Assembly: GCF_900099785.1 (NCBI RefSeq)
Contig: NZ_FNDS01000002.1
Span: 310,001 to 374,000 of the forward strand
DNA length: 64,000 nucleotides
Source: Pseudomonas panipatensis
GTDB lineage: Bacteria > Pseudomonadota > Gammaproteobacteria > Pseudomonadales > Pseudomonadaceae
Reading direction: 5' to 3'
A program made the translations under genes and the position numbers. The notes below the pieces were generated by a model, which had not been told where the DNA came from, did no database searches, and saw only the letters and a program-made list of their open reading frames with translations. Positions within the stretch are counted from its first letter, which is position 1, and each line of letters begins with the position of its first letter. Of this stretch, positions 17,410-26,664 are shown one piece after another.

Positions 17410-18219
17410 ATGGACCCGCGCCAAGCCTGCTTCGCCTGCCTCGCCCTGGAGCCGCCGAACCTGTTCGAGGCGGCCTTGTGGATCGCCGTCGAGCACGAGC
17501 CGCACCTGCCGGCCGCGCAGGCGTTGCACGCCGTCGATAACCTGGCGCATCAGGTGACGGCCGGCCTGCCGCTGCTGGAGGGCGACGCCGAACGCGCCCA
17601 GGCGCTGCTGCGCCGCTTGAGCGAACTGGGTTTCGCCGAAGACGACGACTTCCCCCTACAGGCTCGCGCCGCCCTGCTGCCGCAGGTACTGCAGCGCCGT
17701 CGCGGGCAACCGCTGTCGTTGGCGCTGATCGCCCTGGAACTGGCGCGACGCGAAGGCATTCCGCTGGTCGGCGTCAACTTCCCGGGGCGCTTCCTGCTCC
17801 GCGTTCCGGGCGCCGACCACCTGCTCGATCCCACCTCTGGCCGCCGCCTTTACACCCGCGACTGCCGCGACTTGCTGGCGCGCCACCTGGGGCCGCAGGT
17901 CGAACTGAACGCCAGCCACCTGCTCACCGCCACTGCACGGGAAATGCTCCAGCGCCTGTCACGCAACCTGCGCCAGTTGCACCAGGCCGCGGGGGCGCCC
18001 CTGGCCGCGCTGAAGGATGCGCAACGGGTGCTGGAACTGGGCGAACCGAGCGTCGCCGACCACCTGGCCCGCGCCGAACTGTATCGCCAGCTGGATTGCC
18101 CGCAGGCCGAGCGCTACGACCTGGAGCGCGCCCTGCTGCTCAGCGACGACGCCGCCGAGCAGTGGCAGCTGCGCCGGCGCCTGGAAGCGTCGGCACTGCC
18201 GAAGAAAGCCCTGCACTGA
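17410..18219 (+). CDS. SirB1 family protein (transglutaminase-like plus TPR)
   Basis: A 269-residue protein. Residues about 85-160 form the transglutaminase-like core 2 domain (QRRRGQPLSLALIALELARREGIPLVGVNFPGRFLLR). A C-terminal TPR-like helical part follows (SVADHLARAELYRQLDCPQAERYDLERAL). SirB1-like proteins are widespread and of uncertain function. The ATG at 17410 is preceded by GGAG; an upstream start would add 15 residues unlike the family. It is divergent from leucine dehydrogenase. Confidence 0.85.
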   Translation: MDPRQACFACLALEPPNLFEAALWIAVEHEPHLPAAQALHAVDNLAHQVTAGLPLLEGDAERAQALLRRLSELGFAEDDDFPLQARAALLPQVLQRRRGQPLSLALIALELARREGIPLVGVNFPGRFLLRVPGADHLLDPTSGRRLYTRDCRDLLARHLGPQVELNASHLLTATAREMLQRLSRNLRQLHQAAGAPLAALKDAQRVLELGEPSVADHLARAELYRQLDCPQAERYDLERALLLSDDAAEQWQLRRRLEASALPKKALH

Positions 18220-18225
18220 GCCGGC

Positions 18226-20745
18226 TCAGGCCTTGAGCAGGCCGAGTTCCTTGGCCCGCGCCACCGCCTGGGTGCGGCGCTCCACCCCGAGCTTGCCGTT
18301 GATGCGCCGGGCATGGGTCTTCACCGTGTGCAGGGAGATGAACAGGCGTTCGCCGATTTCCAGGTTGGAACAGCCGCGGGCGATCAGCTCCAGCACCGAC
18401 AGCTCGCGCAAGCTCAGCAACGGCGGCAGCTCGTGGCCGGTGGCCTGGGCGAACAGTTCCGGCTGCCGCTGGCGGGCATCGAGCAGCGCCGCCTCCAGGC
18501 CGAAACGCTGCACCAGTTCGAGCCCTTCGGCGCGCGCCAGTTGGGCCTGCTCGGGCTGGCCGGCGAGGGCATAGGTCTCGGCCAGCGCCAACCAGACTTC
18601 GCAGACCAGCGCCATGCGCCCCTGCTGTTCGAGGACCGGGAGCATCCCGGACAACCGGGCCAGGGCCGCGCCGGGCTGGCCATCGTAGCTTTCCGCCAGG
18701 GCCAGCTGGCACTCCACCCGGAACACCAGGTCGGGGGTCGCCGCCGGCGCGCTGAGGCCGTCGCAGCGATAGCGCGCGAGCACCCGCCCGAGCACTTCCC
18801 GCGCCTGCGCCGGGCGCCCACGGCGCAGGCTCAGGGCGCCGCTGGCGAGCAGCAGGGTGCCGCGATAAAGGGTTTCGGGGACATGGCGCAGCTGCATCTG
18901 CCGTTCCGCGTCGAGCAGGCGGTTGAAGGCGCTATCGAAGTCGTCGTCGCGCGCATCGAGCATGGCCAGGCCGATGTAACCATAGATGGCGCAGGGGTCG
19001 AGGCTGCGCCGCGCCTCGCGCAGGCCGGCCTGCAACAGCGCGCGTGCTTCGCCTTCGCGGCCCTGGCGCAGGCAGAGCCAGCCGCGCCGCAATTGCACCC
19101 GGCCGGTCATGGCGCAACCGCCCTGGCGCAGCTCCAGCAACGACTCTTGCACGCGGCGCAGCAGGGTCTCGGCACGCGACAGCTCGCCACGCTGCTCGAG
19201 CCAATAGGCGCGGTCGATCTCCAGGTAGGCCTCGAACAACCGGCTGCCCTGCTCGCGGGCCAGCTTGAGCGCTTCGCGGTTGATCAGCCGCGCCTCTTCC
19301 AGCTGACCGTCGGCCAGCGCCAATTGGCTCAGCGCCGACAGGCAGATCAGGGTCTGCGCCCAGGCTTCCTGCGGCAGCTCGTCGAGGGCGCCCTGTAGCA
19401 ACTCGCGGGCGCCGGGACGGCCACGGGCATGGGCGAGCATGCCGGCCAGCCCCTGCCATTGCGCGAGCATGGCGCGCTGGCGCGCTTCGTTGGGCATTGG
19501 CAGGAAGCGCGCGAAGTGTTCGAGCAGCGCTTCGGCTTCATCCAGGCGGCCGACGAAGAGCAGCGCCCAGGCGTTGAGAATGAGCAGGCGCGGCGTGCTG
19601 TGCAGCAGGTCCGCGGGCAGCTCCTCGCGCAAGCGCAGCACACGCTCGACGCTGTGGCCCTGCAACAGTTGCTCCTCGGTCAGTCGCTGCAACAGGCTGG
19701 CGGCGACATCGGGCTGCTCGGCGCGCAGGGAATGCTCGAAGGCGGCATGCATGTCGCCGGCCTGGCTGTACCACTGGCAGGCACGCCGATGCAGGCTGCT
19801 GGCCGGGGTCCGGCCCATCTCGGCCAACTGCGCGGCGAGCATCGGGGTGACTCGATACCATCCGCTGGCGCCCTCTTCCGCCTGGAAACAGGCGCCACGG
19901 GCCAGCAACTCGCTCAGCGCCCCCGGCGCGTCCTCGAACAGGTAGCCGGCCAGCGCCGCGCAGCAGCGGTTGAGCCGGGCCAGGCCGCAGAGGACATCGG
20001 CCAGCGGTTCGGGCAATTCGTCGAGTACCTCCCGCTGCAGGTACTCCTGCAACAGCGCACGGCCAGCCTCGGCGAGCTGCGCCGGCAACGGCGGGTCGCT
20101 TTCGATGGGCAAGCCGAGCAGGCGCAGGCGCACCCCGGCGCACCAGCCGCCCGTGTGTTCCAGCAAGGCATGCTGCAACTCCGCGGACCAGTGCCGACCG
20201 GCCCGTTCGAGCAACTCGCCCAGTTCCTGCGCATCCATGCCGAGGGCGGCGGCATCCAGTTCGAGCAATTCGCCCTCCAGCAGCAGGCGCGCCAGGTTGC
20301 ACGCCGGCCGCCGGCGACTGGCCAGCCACCAGCCGACCTGCGGCGAGGCGAGCGCCAACAGCCGGTCGAGGCTGGCATCCAGCCCGCTGTCGGGCTCCCG
20401 CGGGTAGTCATCGAGCATGATCCACAGCGGCTGCTGGATATCGCGCAGGTGCGCATGCAGGCTGGCTTCGTCGCTATGCGCCAGGCCCAGGGCCTCGGCC
20501 AGACGCCGGCACAGCGCCTCGCCGGTCAGCGCCCGGCCGCCGAGCGCCAGCCAGACCACCGCGGTACCGGCGGGAGCGACGCGCGCGCATTCACCCATGA
20601 GCACGGTCTTGCCGCTGCCCAGCGGGGCCAGCAACAGGCGCAGGCGATGGTCATCGCGCAGCAAGGCATCGCGCAGGCGCGGGCGCGGCACGTGTTGGGG
20701 GGGTAAGCGAGGCAGAAAGGACAGGCTTCTGGCGGAGGTGAACAT
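18226..20745 (-). CDS. MalT-like large LuxR-family transcriptional activator
   Basis: An 839-residue STAND/LAL-type activator. The N-terminal NTPase has a Walker A at residues 40-47 (APLGSGKT). The middle (about 330-760) is built of TPR-like helices that in MalT hold the inducer site. The last 65 residues are a LuxR helix-turn-helix (CSNLEIGERLFISLHTVKTHARRINGKLGV). Such proteins bind ATP and a small inducer and then activate nearby catabolic genes. It lies 160 bp downstream of the DUF1302-DUF1329 pair on the same strand, so that pair is the likely target (inference). Confidence 0.92.
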   Translation of the reverse strand: MFTSARSLSFLPRLPPQHVPRPRLRDALLRDDHRLRLLLAPLGSGKTVLMGECARVAPAGTAVVWLALGGRALTGEALCRRLAEALGLAHSDEASLHAHLRDIQQPLWIMLDDYPREPDSGLDASLDRLLALASPQVGWWLASRRRPACNLARLLLEGELLELDAAALGMDAQELGELLERAGRHWSAELQHALLEHTGGWCAGVRLRLLGLPIESDPPLPAQLAEAGRALLQEYLQREVLDELPEPLADVLCGLARLNRCCAALAGYLFEDAPGALSELLARGACFQAEEGASGWYRVTPMLAAQLAEMGRTPASSLHRRACQWYSQAGDMHAAFEHSLRAEQPDVAASLLQRLTEEQLLQGHSVERVLRLREELPADLLHSTPRLLILNAWALLFVGRLDEAEALLEHFARFLPMPNEARQRAMLAQWQGLAGMLAHARGRPGARELLQGALDELPQEAWAQTLICLSALSQLALADGQLEEARLINREALKLAREQGSRLFEAYLEIDRAYWLEQRGELSRAETLLRRVQESLLELRQGGCAMTGRVQLRRGWLCLRQGREGEARALLQAGLREARRSLDPCAIYGYIGLAMLDARDDDFDSAFNRLLDAERQMQLRHVPETLYRGTLLLASGALSLRRGRPAQAREVLGRVLARYRCDGLSAPAATPDLVFRVECQLALAESYDGQPGAALARLSGMLPVLEQQGRMALVCEVWLALAETYALAGQPEQAQLARAEGLELVQRFGLEAALLDARQRQPELFAQATGHELPPLLSLRELSVLELIARGCSNLEIGERLFISLHTVKTHARRINGKLGVERRTQAVARAKELGLLKA

Positions 20746-20867
20746 GGGCAGGCGTCTCGACCGATCCTGACCCTTGAGCCTAGGCAGGCGAGCGCTCCGG
20801 GAAAAGCATTATCAACCGGACGCATGTCACGCTATAGGACACAGTCCGTGTGCGATTCCGTACACGA

Positions 20868-20896
20868 CCGGCGACGCCCGTTGCGGGCGCCGCCGG
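20868..20896 (-). terminator. Hairpin between the DUF1329 gene and the LuxR gene
   Basis: A 13-bp GC-rich stem with a 3-base loop and one G-U pair (CCGGCGACGCCCG against CGGGCGCCGCCGG) lies 10 bp after the DUF1329 stop. No T tract follows. It may end or reduce DUF1302-DUF1329 transcription before the regulator gene. Confidence 0.5.
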
Positions 20897-20905
20897 CCGG
20901 CAGGA

Positions 20906-22276
20906 TCAGCGAACGCCTTCGTTGCGCAGGGCGGCCGGGGTGAAGTCGGCCATGGTTGCCTTGGCGCCGAAGCGATAGCCGCTCTTCTCTTCGTTGAACA
21001 GGCCCAGAGCCAGGTAGCGGCCGGCGATCACGTCATACAGGACTTCCGGCACGTAGCCGCCAGCCTGGTGCGCGTAGTTGAACATGTAATGCCCCTCGGC
21101 GACGCGCCAGAGCTGGCCGCGACCGTCGTAGTGGTCGACCTCGGCGATCTGCCAACTGTCCTCGTCGATGTACATGTGGCGCTTGGCGTAGATGTGCCGC
21201 TCGCTGGGCTTGACGGTGCCGACCACTTCCCACACGCGGTGCAATTCGTAGCGGGTCAGGTCCTGGTTGAGGTGTCCGGCCTTGACGATGTCGTCGTACT
21301 TCTCGGTCGGCAGGGCCAGCTTGTAGCTGTTGTAGGGGATGTACATCTCCTTCTTGCCGACCAGTTTCCAATCGTAACGATCAGGCGCACCGGAGAACAT
21401 GTCGAAGTTGTCCGAGGTACGCAGGCCGTCGGCCGCGGTGCCCGGACCATCGTAGGCCACCTGCGGCGCACGGCGCACGCGGCGCTGGCCGGCGTTGTAG
21501 ATCCACGCCAGGCGCGGTTCCTTGACCTGGTCGAGGGTCTCGTGGACCAGCAGTACGTTACCGGCCAGGCGCGCCGGCGCGGTGACCTCCTGCTTGAAGT
21601 ACAGGAGGATGTTGCCGGTCTTGCTGCTGTCCACATCGCTCATGCTCTGCGGGAAGGCGACCGTTTCCTCGAAGCGGATCGGCGTGTAGCTGCCGTTGGT
21701 CTGCGGGGTGACCTGGACCACGGTGCGCGCCAGGTTGCCGCCACGGTAACGGGTGATGTGGTTCCACAGCACCTCGACGCCGTTCTTCGGAATCGGGAAG
21801 GCGTAGTAGCGGCTCTTCTCGAAATTGGCCAGGCCGTTGCCGTCGTTGATCGGCTGCACGTTGAGCGCGCTGGCCTTGGCCGCGGCGTAGATCTCCGGCG
21901 GCAGCGAGAAGGTGCGATGGGTCTTGTAGACCGGGATCTTGTAGGTGTCCGGGTAGCGCTTGAACATCGCCACCTGGCCTTCGGACAGTTTGTCCTTGTA
22001 CTTGTCGACGTTCTGCGCAGTGATCACGAACAGCGGCTTTTCAGCGGCGAACGGATCGCTGAGGAAGCCACGCGCGTCCTCGCTGCCGGCACTCTTGTCG
22101 ATGCCACCGGTCCAGGCCGGGATGCTGCCATCGGCATTGCCTTCTTTCTGCGCGCCAACGGGGGTGAGCGTATTGCCCAGCTTGGCCGCCTCATCCGCCG
22201 ATACCGCCGCCATCACCGCGCAGGAGAGCAGGCTGAGAGCCAGGGCGCCACACTGCAGAATTCGTTTCGTTCTCAT
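20906..22276 (-). CDS. DUF1329 domain exported protein
   Basis: A 456-residue protein with an N-terminal signal peptide (MRTKRILQCGALALSLLSCAVMA). It is related to outer-membrane lipoprotein-sorting (LolB-like) folds; DUF1329 members usually accompany DUF1302 proteins and often an RND/MMPL permease. AAGGAAGGAAAC lies just before the ATG at 22276, so this start was chosen. It follows the DUF1302 gene by 22 bp in one operon. Its function is unknown; a role in hydrophobic-compound handling at the outer membrane is a family-level guess. Confidence 0.87.
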   Translation of the reverse strand: MRTKRILQCGALALSLLSCAVMAAVSADEAAKLGNTLTPVGAQKEGNADGSIPAWTGGIDKSAGSEDARGFLSDPFAAEKPLFVITAQNVDKYKDKLSEGQVAMFKRYPDTYKIPVYKTHRTFSLPPEIYAAAKASALNVQPINDGNGLANFEKSRYYAFPIPKNGVEVLWNHITRYRGGNLARTVVQVTPQTNGSYTPIRFEETVAFPQSMSDVDSSKTGNILLYFKQEVTAPARLAGNVLLVHETLDQVKEPRLAWIYNAGQRRVRRAPQVAYDGPGTAADGLRTSDNFDMFSGAPDRYDWKLVGKKEMYIPYNSYKLALPTEKYDDIVKAGHLNQDLTRYELHRVWEVVGTVKPSERHIYAKRHMYIDEDSWQIAEVDHYDGRGQLWRVAEGHYMFNYAHQAGGYVPEVLYDVIAGRYLALGLFNEEKSGYRFGAKATMADFTPAALRNEGVR

Positions 22277-22298
22277 GTTTCCTTCCTTCAATGACCGA

Positions 22299-24056
22299 TC
22301 AGAAGTTCACGCCAAAGCTCAGGGCGATGAAATCACGATCGTTGACCGGGTTGTAATCGCCACCGAAGAAATCGGTATAGCTGAGGCTGGCGGTGTAGGT
22401 GTTCTGATAATCGGCGTCCACACCGACGCTGACCGCCTTGGCGCCTTCGCTGAAGTTCGGGCCGTAGCCCTGGACGTCGTGGGACCAGGCCACGTTGGGC
22501 TTGAAGTTGATGCCGGCGATCACGTTCGGATAATCGAGGATGCCGCGTACGCGATAGCCCCAGGAGTTGCTGGTGTAGAAGCCGTTGTTGTTGCACTCGC
22601 TGGGATTGGCGGCGTTCAGCAGCCCGGTGCACAGCGAGTTGCTGGGCAGTTTGCCCATGCCGTAGATCGAGTCGCGGCCGTAGCGCAGGTCGCTGTCGTC
22701 GATGCCACTGATGTGGTTGTAGCCGACCTCGCCCACCACGGTCAGACGCTCGGCCGCGAGGACCTGGTCGAAGAACTGGGTGACGGTCATCTGCGCCTGG
22801 GTGACCGGCTTGCGGACGTAGCCATGGATGACGTCGCCCGCCACCGGGCTGGCCTGGCCGCTGGTGTAGATCGGGTTGCCGAACAGCGTGGTCGGGTAGA
22901 GCGCGGCGACGGTGAGGTCGGTGCTGTTGAGCTGCAGCGGCATGTTCGGCCGGTAGCTCACTTCACCGGCCACCGAGGTGCTGCCGAGGTTGGTCTGGAA
23001 GCTCAGGCCGTAGAGGCGAATGTCCTCCGGGTACTCGATGAAGTACTGCGCGGTGGCCGCGCCGGTGTTGGCGTTGGCGGTGGCCAGGCCCTTGCCGGCG
23101 ATGGTGCTGAAGATCGGGTTGCGGCTGTGGTAGTTCATCATGTAGGCGCCGAACTCGGTGTCGTTCAGCTGTGATGCGTACCAGCGCAGGGCCAGGCCCC
23201 ACTGGCCACTGTCGCGCGGGTCCTTGTCGCCGGAGCGCGGCAGGTAGCGGTAGCCATGCGCCGGGTTCGGGTCGAAGTCGCTACCGGCGTAGGCCAGCTT
23301 GTTACAGCCGTTGGCCGCGACGTCGGTGGTCGAGAAGAAGGTGCCGCAGTTGTCCAGCACGGTCTTCTCCCAGTCGAGCTGGTAGAAGCCCTCGGCGGTG
23401 AGGCTGTCGGTCAGGCCCTGAGACATGTAGAGCATGCTGACCGGGATCAGGCCTTCCTTGATCTCGGCGCCCGGACGGCGGAACGCGGCCACGTCGACCG
23501 GGTTGATGCTGTTGATCGAGTTCTGGATGAAGGTGCTCTCGCCCCAGCTCACCACCTGCTTGCCCAGGCGCACGGTGCCCGGCAGGTCGGCAACGCTGTA
23601 CTTGTGATAGACGAAGGCGTCGAGCAGCTCGGCGCCGGACGACCTGGCGGCCTGATCGCGGCCATCGTCGCTGATGTCGTAGAGCTGGCGGTGCTCGTCC
23701 TTCAGCTCGAAGTCGTACCAGTACTTGCCGCGGACGAACACGCCGCTGTCGCCGTACTTCAGCTCCAGGTCATGGATACCCTTGAAGATTTTCGAGAAGG
23801 TCTCGCCCTTCTTGAAGTTCAGCCGGCCGTCATCGGAGGTCTGCGACGAAGCCGTGCCTCCATTGCGGGTCCCGACGTATTTGGAATCGGCGTCGCGCAG
23901 TCCCCAACTGGCCCCCACCGATAGCGACGAATCGAATTGCCCCTCGATCTCCCCGACGTTGAACGAAACGGCCTGAGCCTGGGCGGCGCATCCCAGGGCA
24001 ACAGCAGCGGCCAGCAATTGAGGCTTGAAGATCGCGCGCCTTGTTTTTCTTGTCAT
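22299..24056 (-). CDS. DUF1302 family outer-membrane protein
   Basis: A 585-residue protein with a signal peptide ending near AAQAQA (residues about 25-30). The mature part is rich in alternating aromatic/polar strands (GQFDSSLSVGASWGLRDAD, WSHDVQGYGPNF) and ends DFIALSFGVNF, with the terminal Phe typical of outer-membrane beta-barrels. DUF1302 proteins are predicted barrels or porins for hydrophobic substrates. The ATG at 24056 follows AGGAGTG. It is first in the operon with DUF1329. Confidence 0.87.
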   Translation of the reverse strand: MTRKTRRAIFKPQLLAAAVALGCAAQAQAVSFNVGEIEGQFDSSLSVGASWGLRDADSKYVGTRNGGTASSQTSDDGRLNFKKGETFSKIFKGIHDLELKYGDSGVFVRGKYWYDFELKDEHRQLYDISDDGRDQAARSSGAELLDAFVYHKYSVADLPGTVRLGKQVVSWGESTFIQNSINSINPVDVAAFRRPGAEIKEGLIPVSMLYMSQGLTDSLTAEGFYQLDWEKTVLDNCGTFFSTTDVAANGCNKLAYAGSDFDPNPAHGYRYLPRSGDKDPRDSGQWGLALRWYASQLNDTEFGAYMMNYHSRNPIFSTIAGKGLATANANTGAATAQYFIEYPEDIRLYGLSFQTNLGSTSVAGEVSYRPNMPLQLNSTDLTVAALYPTTLFGNPIYTSGQASPVAGDVIHGYVRKPVTQAQMTVTQFFDQVLAAERLTVVGEVGYNHISGIDDSDLRYGRDSIYGMGKLPSNSLCTGLLNAANPSECNNNGFYTSNSWGYRVRGILDYPNVIAGINFKPNVAWSHDVQGYGPNFSEGAKAVSVGVDADYQNTYTASLSYTDFFGGDYNPVNDRDFIALSFGVNF

Positions 24057-24129
24057 TCGGCACTCCTGACGGTGTCTAGGTGGATACACGCTACTCAGCC
24101 AGGGGCCTGCCCACCAAGCGCACCAAGGT

Positions 24130-24163
24130 GGTATTTCACCCTTCATCCAAAAGAGTGAATACC
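24130..24163. promoter_or_regulatory. Inverted repeat upstream of the DUF1302 operon
   Basis: GGTATTTCAC (24130-24139) is nearly the reverse complement of GTGAATACC (24155-24163), with one extra T and a 15-base centre. It lies about 75 bp before the DUF1302 start and about 125 bp before the divergent AraC gene. It is a candidate activator site; which protein would bind is unknown. Confidence 0.4.
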
Positions 24164-24286
24164 CCCTCTAGCACGGGCATTCCCTGGCCATATTGGCGGT
24201 GAGCATAGTACGCCATCCAATACCTGGATAATGCATCGCCGACACCTCTATCGCTGGCGCCGCGTCTGCGGCAGACTGTGCCACCC

Positions 24287-25096
24287 ATGCAGCCCCCAAT
24301 CCCTACCCCGGCGGACAGCCAACTGACGGAGATCACCCGCGCGGTGGTCCTGCGCTACCACAACAGCTGGAAGCGCCGCGATCTCGACGCGGCGCTGGCG
24401 CTCTATCACCCCGAGGTCGAATACAACGACTTCTTCCAGAACCGCTGCATGCGCCTGGGCGAGTTGCGCGACTACGTCAGCCAGACCATGCCGAGCCGCC
24501 CGGACGAGTTCCTCGACCATATCGATCGCATCCGCGTCGACGGCGATACCGCCTTCCTCCAGTACCGCACCGCCATCACCCTCAGCGGCCGCCTGGCGGT
24601 GTTCCACTCCAGCGAAGCCATCTGCGTGCGCGACGGGCTGATCTGGCGGATCAACGAGTACGCCATCCTGGTCCGCGACAGCCACGCGGACGAACAGCGC
24701 AGCGCCGGCGACCCGCGCCCGCCGGCCAGTCGCCTGGGCCTCTCGCCGCGCCAGTTGAGCCAGCTCGCCAACGACCTCGAAGAGTACTTCCACAAGGCCC
24801 AGCCCTACCTCGCCCCGGACCTCGACCTGTCCCAGGTGGCCAGCGCCACCGGCTACACCCGCAACCAGATTTCCTACCTGCTCAATCAGGTGATGGGGCT
24901 GACCTTCTACCAGTACGTCAACCAGAAGCGCCTGCAGCACCTGATGGCGCAACTGCGTCCGGCGCTGTCCACGCGCATCGACGAACTGGCCTTCTCCGCC
25001 GGCTTCAACTCGCTCTCGGCCTTCTACCGCTGCTTCCGTCAGCACACCGGCCTGTCGCCGCGCGAATACCTGCGCCAGCTCGACACCCAGGGCTGA
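24287..25096 (+). CDS. AraC family regulator with N-terminal NTF2/SnoaL-like domain
   Basis: A 269-residue regulator. Residues about 15-130 look like an NTF2/SnoaL-like pocket (VVLRYHNSWKRRDLDAALALYHPEVEYNDFF, then LIWRINEYAILVRD), an unusual sensor for this family. Residues about 160-265 are the AraC DNA-binding domain (LSQVASATGYTRNQISYLLNQV and IDELAFSAGFNSLSAFYRCFRQ). The ATG at 24287 is used; a GTG nine bases earlier is also possible. It probably controls the oxidoreductase/cupin pair downstream or the divergent DUF1302 operon (inference). Confidence 0.85.
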   Translation: MQPPIPTPADSQLTEITRAVVLRYHNSWKRRDLDAALALYHPEVEYNDFFQNRCMRLGELRDYVSQTMPSRPDEFLDHIDRIRVDGDTAFLQYRTAITLSGRLAVFHSSEAICVRDGLIWRINEYAILVRDSHADEQRSAGDPRPPASRLGLSPRQLSQLANDLEEYFHKAQPYLAPDLDLSQVASATGYTRNQISYLLNQVMGLTFYQYVNQKRLQHLMAQLRPALSTRIDELAFSAGFNSLSAFYRCFRQHTGLSPREYLRQLDTQG

Positions 25097-25196
25097 GCGC
25101 CACGGACTTTTCTCCGCGTACCCGCGCGCACGACAGCAAGCGCGCGCGCTTCTAGGCTTGCCTGCATTCCCCGCTCAGCCCTTCTCGGAGTCGTCT

Positions 25197-26618
25197 ATGT
25201 CGGCATGGCGCCATATCAGTCTGTGGATGAATCAACTGGATGACGACTTCATTCCGCGTCCGGCCCTGGAAGGCACGCTGGAAGTCGACGTGGCCATCGC
25301 CGGCGCCGGCTACACCGGGCTGTGGACCGCCTATTACCTGAAGACCCGCGCACCGCACCTGAAGATCGCCATCGTCGAAGCCGAGACCGCCGGTTTCGGT
25401 GCCTCCGGGCGCAACGGCGGCTGGCTGATGGGCAACCTGCTCGGCGAGGATCGCCTGGTCGGCGCCCTGCCCGAGGCGCAGCGGCGCGAAACCTGGGACC
25501 TGCTGCACGGCATCCCCGACGAAGTCGGCCGCGTGCTGCGGCAGGAAGGCATCGACTGCGACTACCGCAAGGGCGGCGTGCTGTATTGCGCGGCGCGCTA
25601 CCCGGAACAGGAGCGCCGCCTGCGCGAACACCTGGGCGAACTGCGTCGCCTGGGCCTGGGCGAGGAGGACTACCGCTGGCTGTCCGCCGCCGAACTGAAC
25701 CAGCAACTGCGCATCGCCGGCCCGCTGGGCGCCATCCATACCCCGCACTGCGCGACCATCCAGCCGGCCAAGCTGGCCCGTGGCCTGGCCCGCGCGGTCG
25801 AGCGCCTCGGCGTGCAACTGTTCGAGAAGAGCCGCGTGAGCGGCTGGCAGCCCGGCGTGCTGCGCACCGACCGGGGCGAACTCAAGGCGTCCTGGGTAGT
25901 GCCGGCGGTGGAGGGCTACGCCGCCGCCCTGCCGCCCCTGGGCAACTTCCAGCTACCGGTGCAGAGCATGCTGGTGGCCACCGAGCCGCTGGACGAAGCG
26001 GTCTGGGCCGAGATCGGCCTGGAGCGCGGCCAGGCCTTCAGCGAGAACAGCCGCCAGGTCACCTACGGCCAGCGCACCCTGGACAACCGCCTGGCCTTCG
26101 GCGCGCGCGGCGGCTATCGCTTCGGCGGCAAGCTGCGCAGCGACTTCAGCCTCACCGACGCCGAGGTCGGCCTGCGCCGCTACCTGTTCGGCGAGCTGTT
26201 CCCGCAACTCAAGGACGTGCGCATCAGCCACACCTGGGGCGGCAATCTGGGCATGTCGCGGCGCTTCCACCCACACATGCTGATCGACCGCCGCAACGGC
26301 ATCGCCCTTTCCGGCGGCTACGGCGGCGAAGGGGTCGGCGCGACCAACCTCGGCGGACGCACCCTGGCCGACCTCATCCTCGGCCGCGACAGCCTGGAAA
26401 CCCGCCAGCCCTGGGTGATCCACGAGCGCAGTATGCAGGACAGCCTGCGCGCCTGGGAGCCCGAGCCCTGCCGCTGGCTGGGCTACAACGCGATCATCCG
26501 CAGCTTCGTCTTCGAGGACGAGGTGCTGGCCAACCCCCACAGCCCGGCCTGGCGCCGGCGCCTGGCGGAGAAGCTCGCCGCCGGCATGGAAAGCCTGATG
26601 ACCTGGAAGGTCGGCTGA
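25197..26618 (+). CDS. FAD-dependent oxidoreductase, DadA/PuuB-like
   Basis: A 473-residue flavoenzyme of the D-amino acid oxidase fold. The FAD-binding fingerprint VDVAIAGAGYTGLWTAYYL lies near residue 28, and the GASGRNGGWLMGNL segment near 70 is typical of gamma-glutamylputrescine oxidoreductases and relatives. The C-terminal GGYGGEGVGATNLGGRTLADLI completes the FAD site. It likely oxidises an amine or amino acid, exact substrate unknown. A CGGAG ribosome site precedes the ATG. The cupin gene follows after 46 bp as a probable operon partner. Confidence 0.88.
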   Translation: MSAWRHISLWMNQLDDDFIPRPALEGTLEVDVAIAGAGYTGLWTAYYLKTRAPHLKIAIVEAETAGFGASGRNGGWLMGNLLGEDRLVGALPEAQRRETWDLLHGIPDEVGRVLRQEGIDCDYRKGGVLYCAARYPEQERRLREHLGELRRLGLGEEDYRWLSAAELNQQLRIAGPLGAIHTPHCATIQPAKLARGLARAVERLGVQLFEKSRVSGWQPGVLRTDRGELKASWVVPAVEGYAAALPPLGNFQLPVQSMLVATEPLDEAVWAEIGLERGQAFSENSRQVTYGQRTLDNRLAFGARGGYRFGGKLRSDFSLTDAEVGLRRYLFGELFPQLKDVRISHTWGGNLGMSRRFHPHMLIDRRNGIALSGGYGGEGVGATNLGGRTLADLILGRDSLETRQPWVIHERSMQDSLRAWEPEPCRWLGYNAIIRSFVFEDEVLANPHSPAWRRRLAEKLAAGMESLMTWKVG

Positions 26619-26664
26619 ACGGCCGGCCTCTCCGCCAACCTCCCCGAACCCACCCGGAGTCCCG

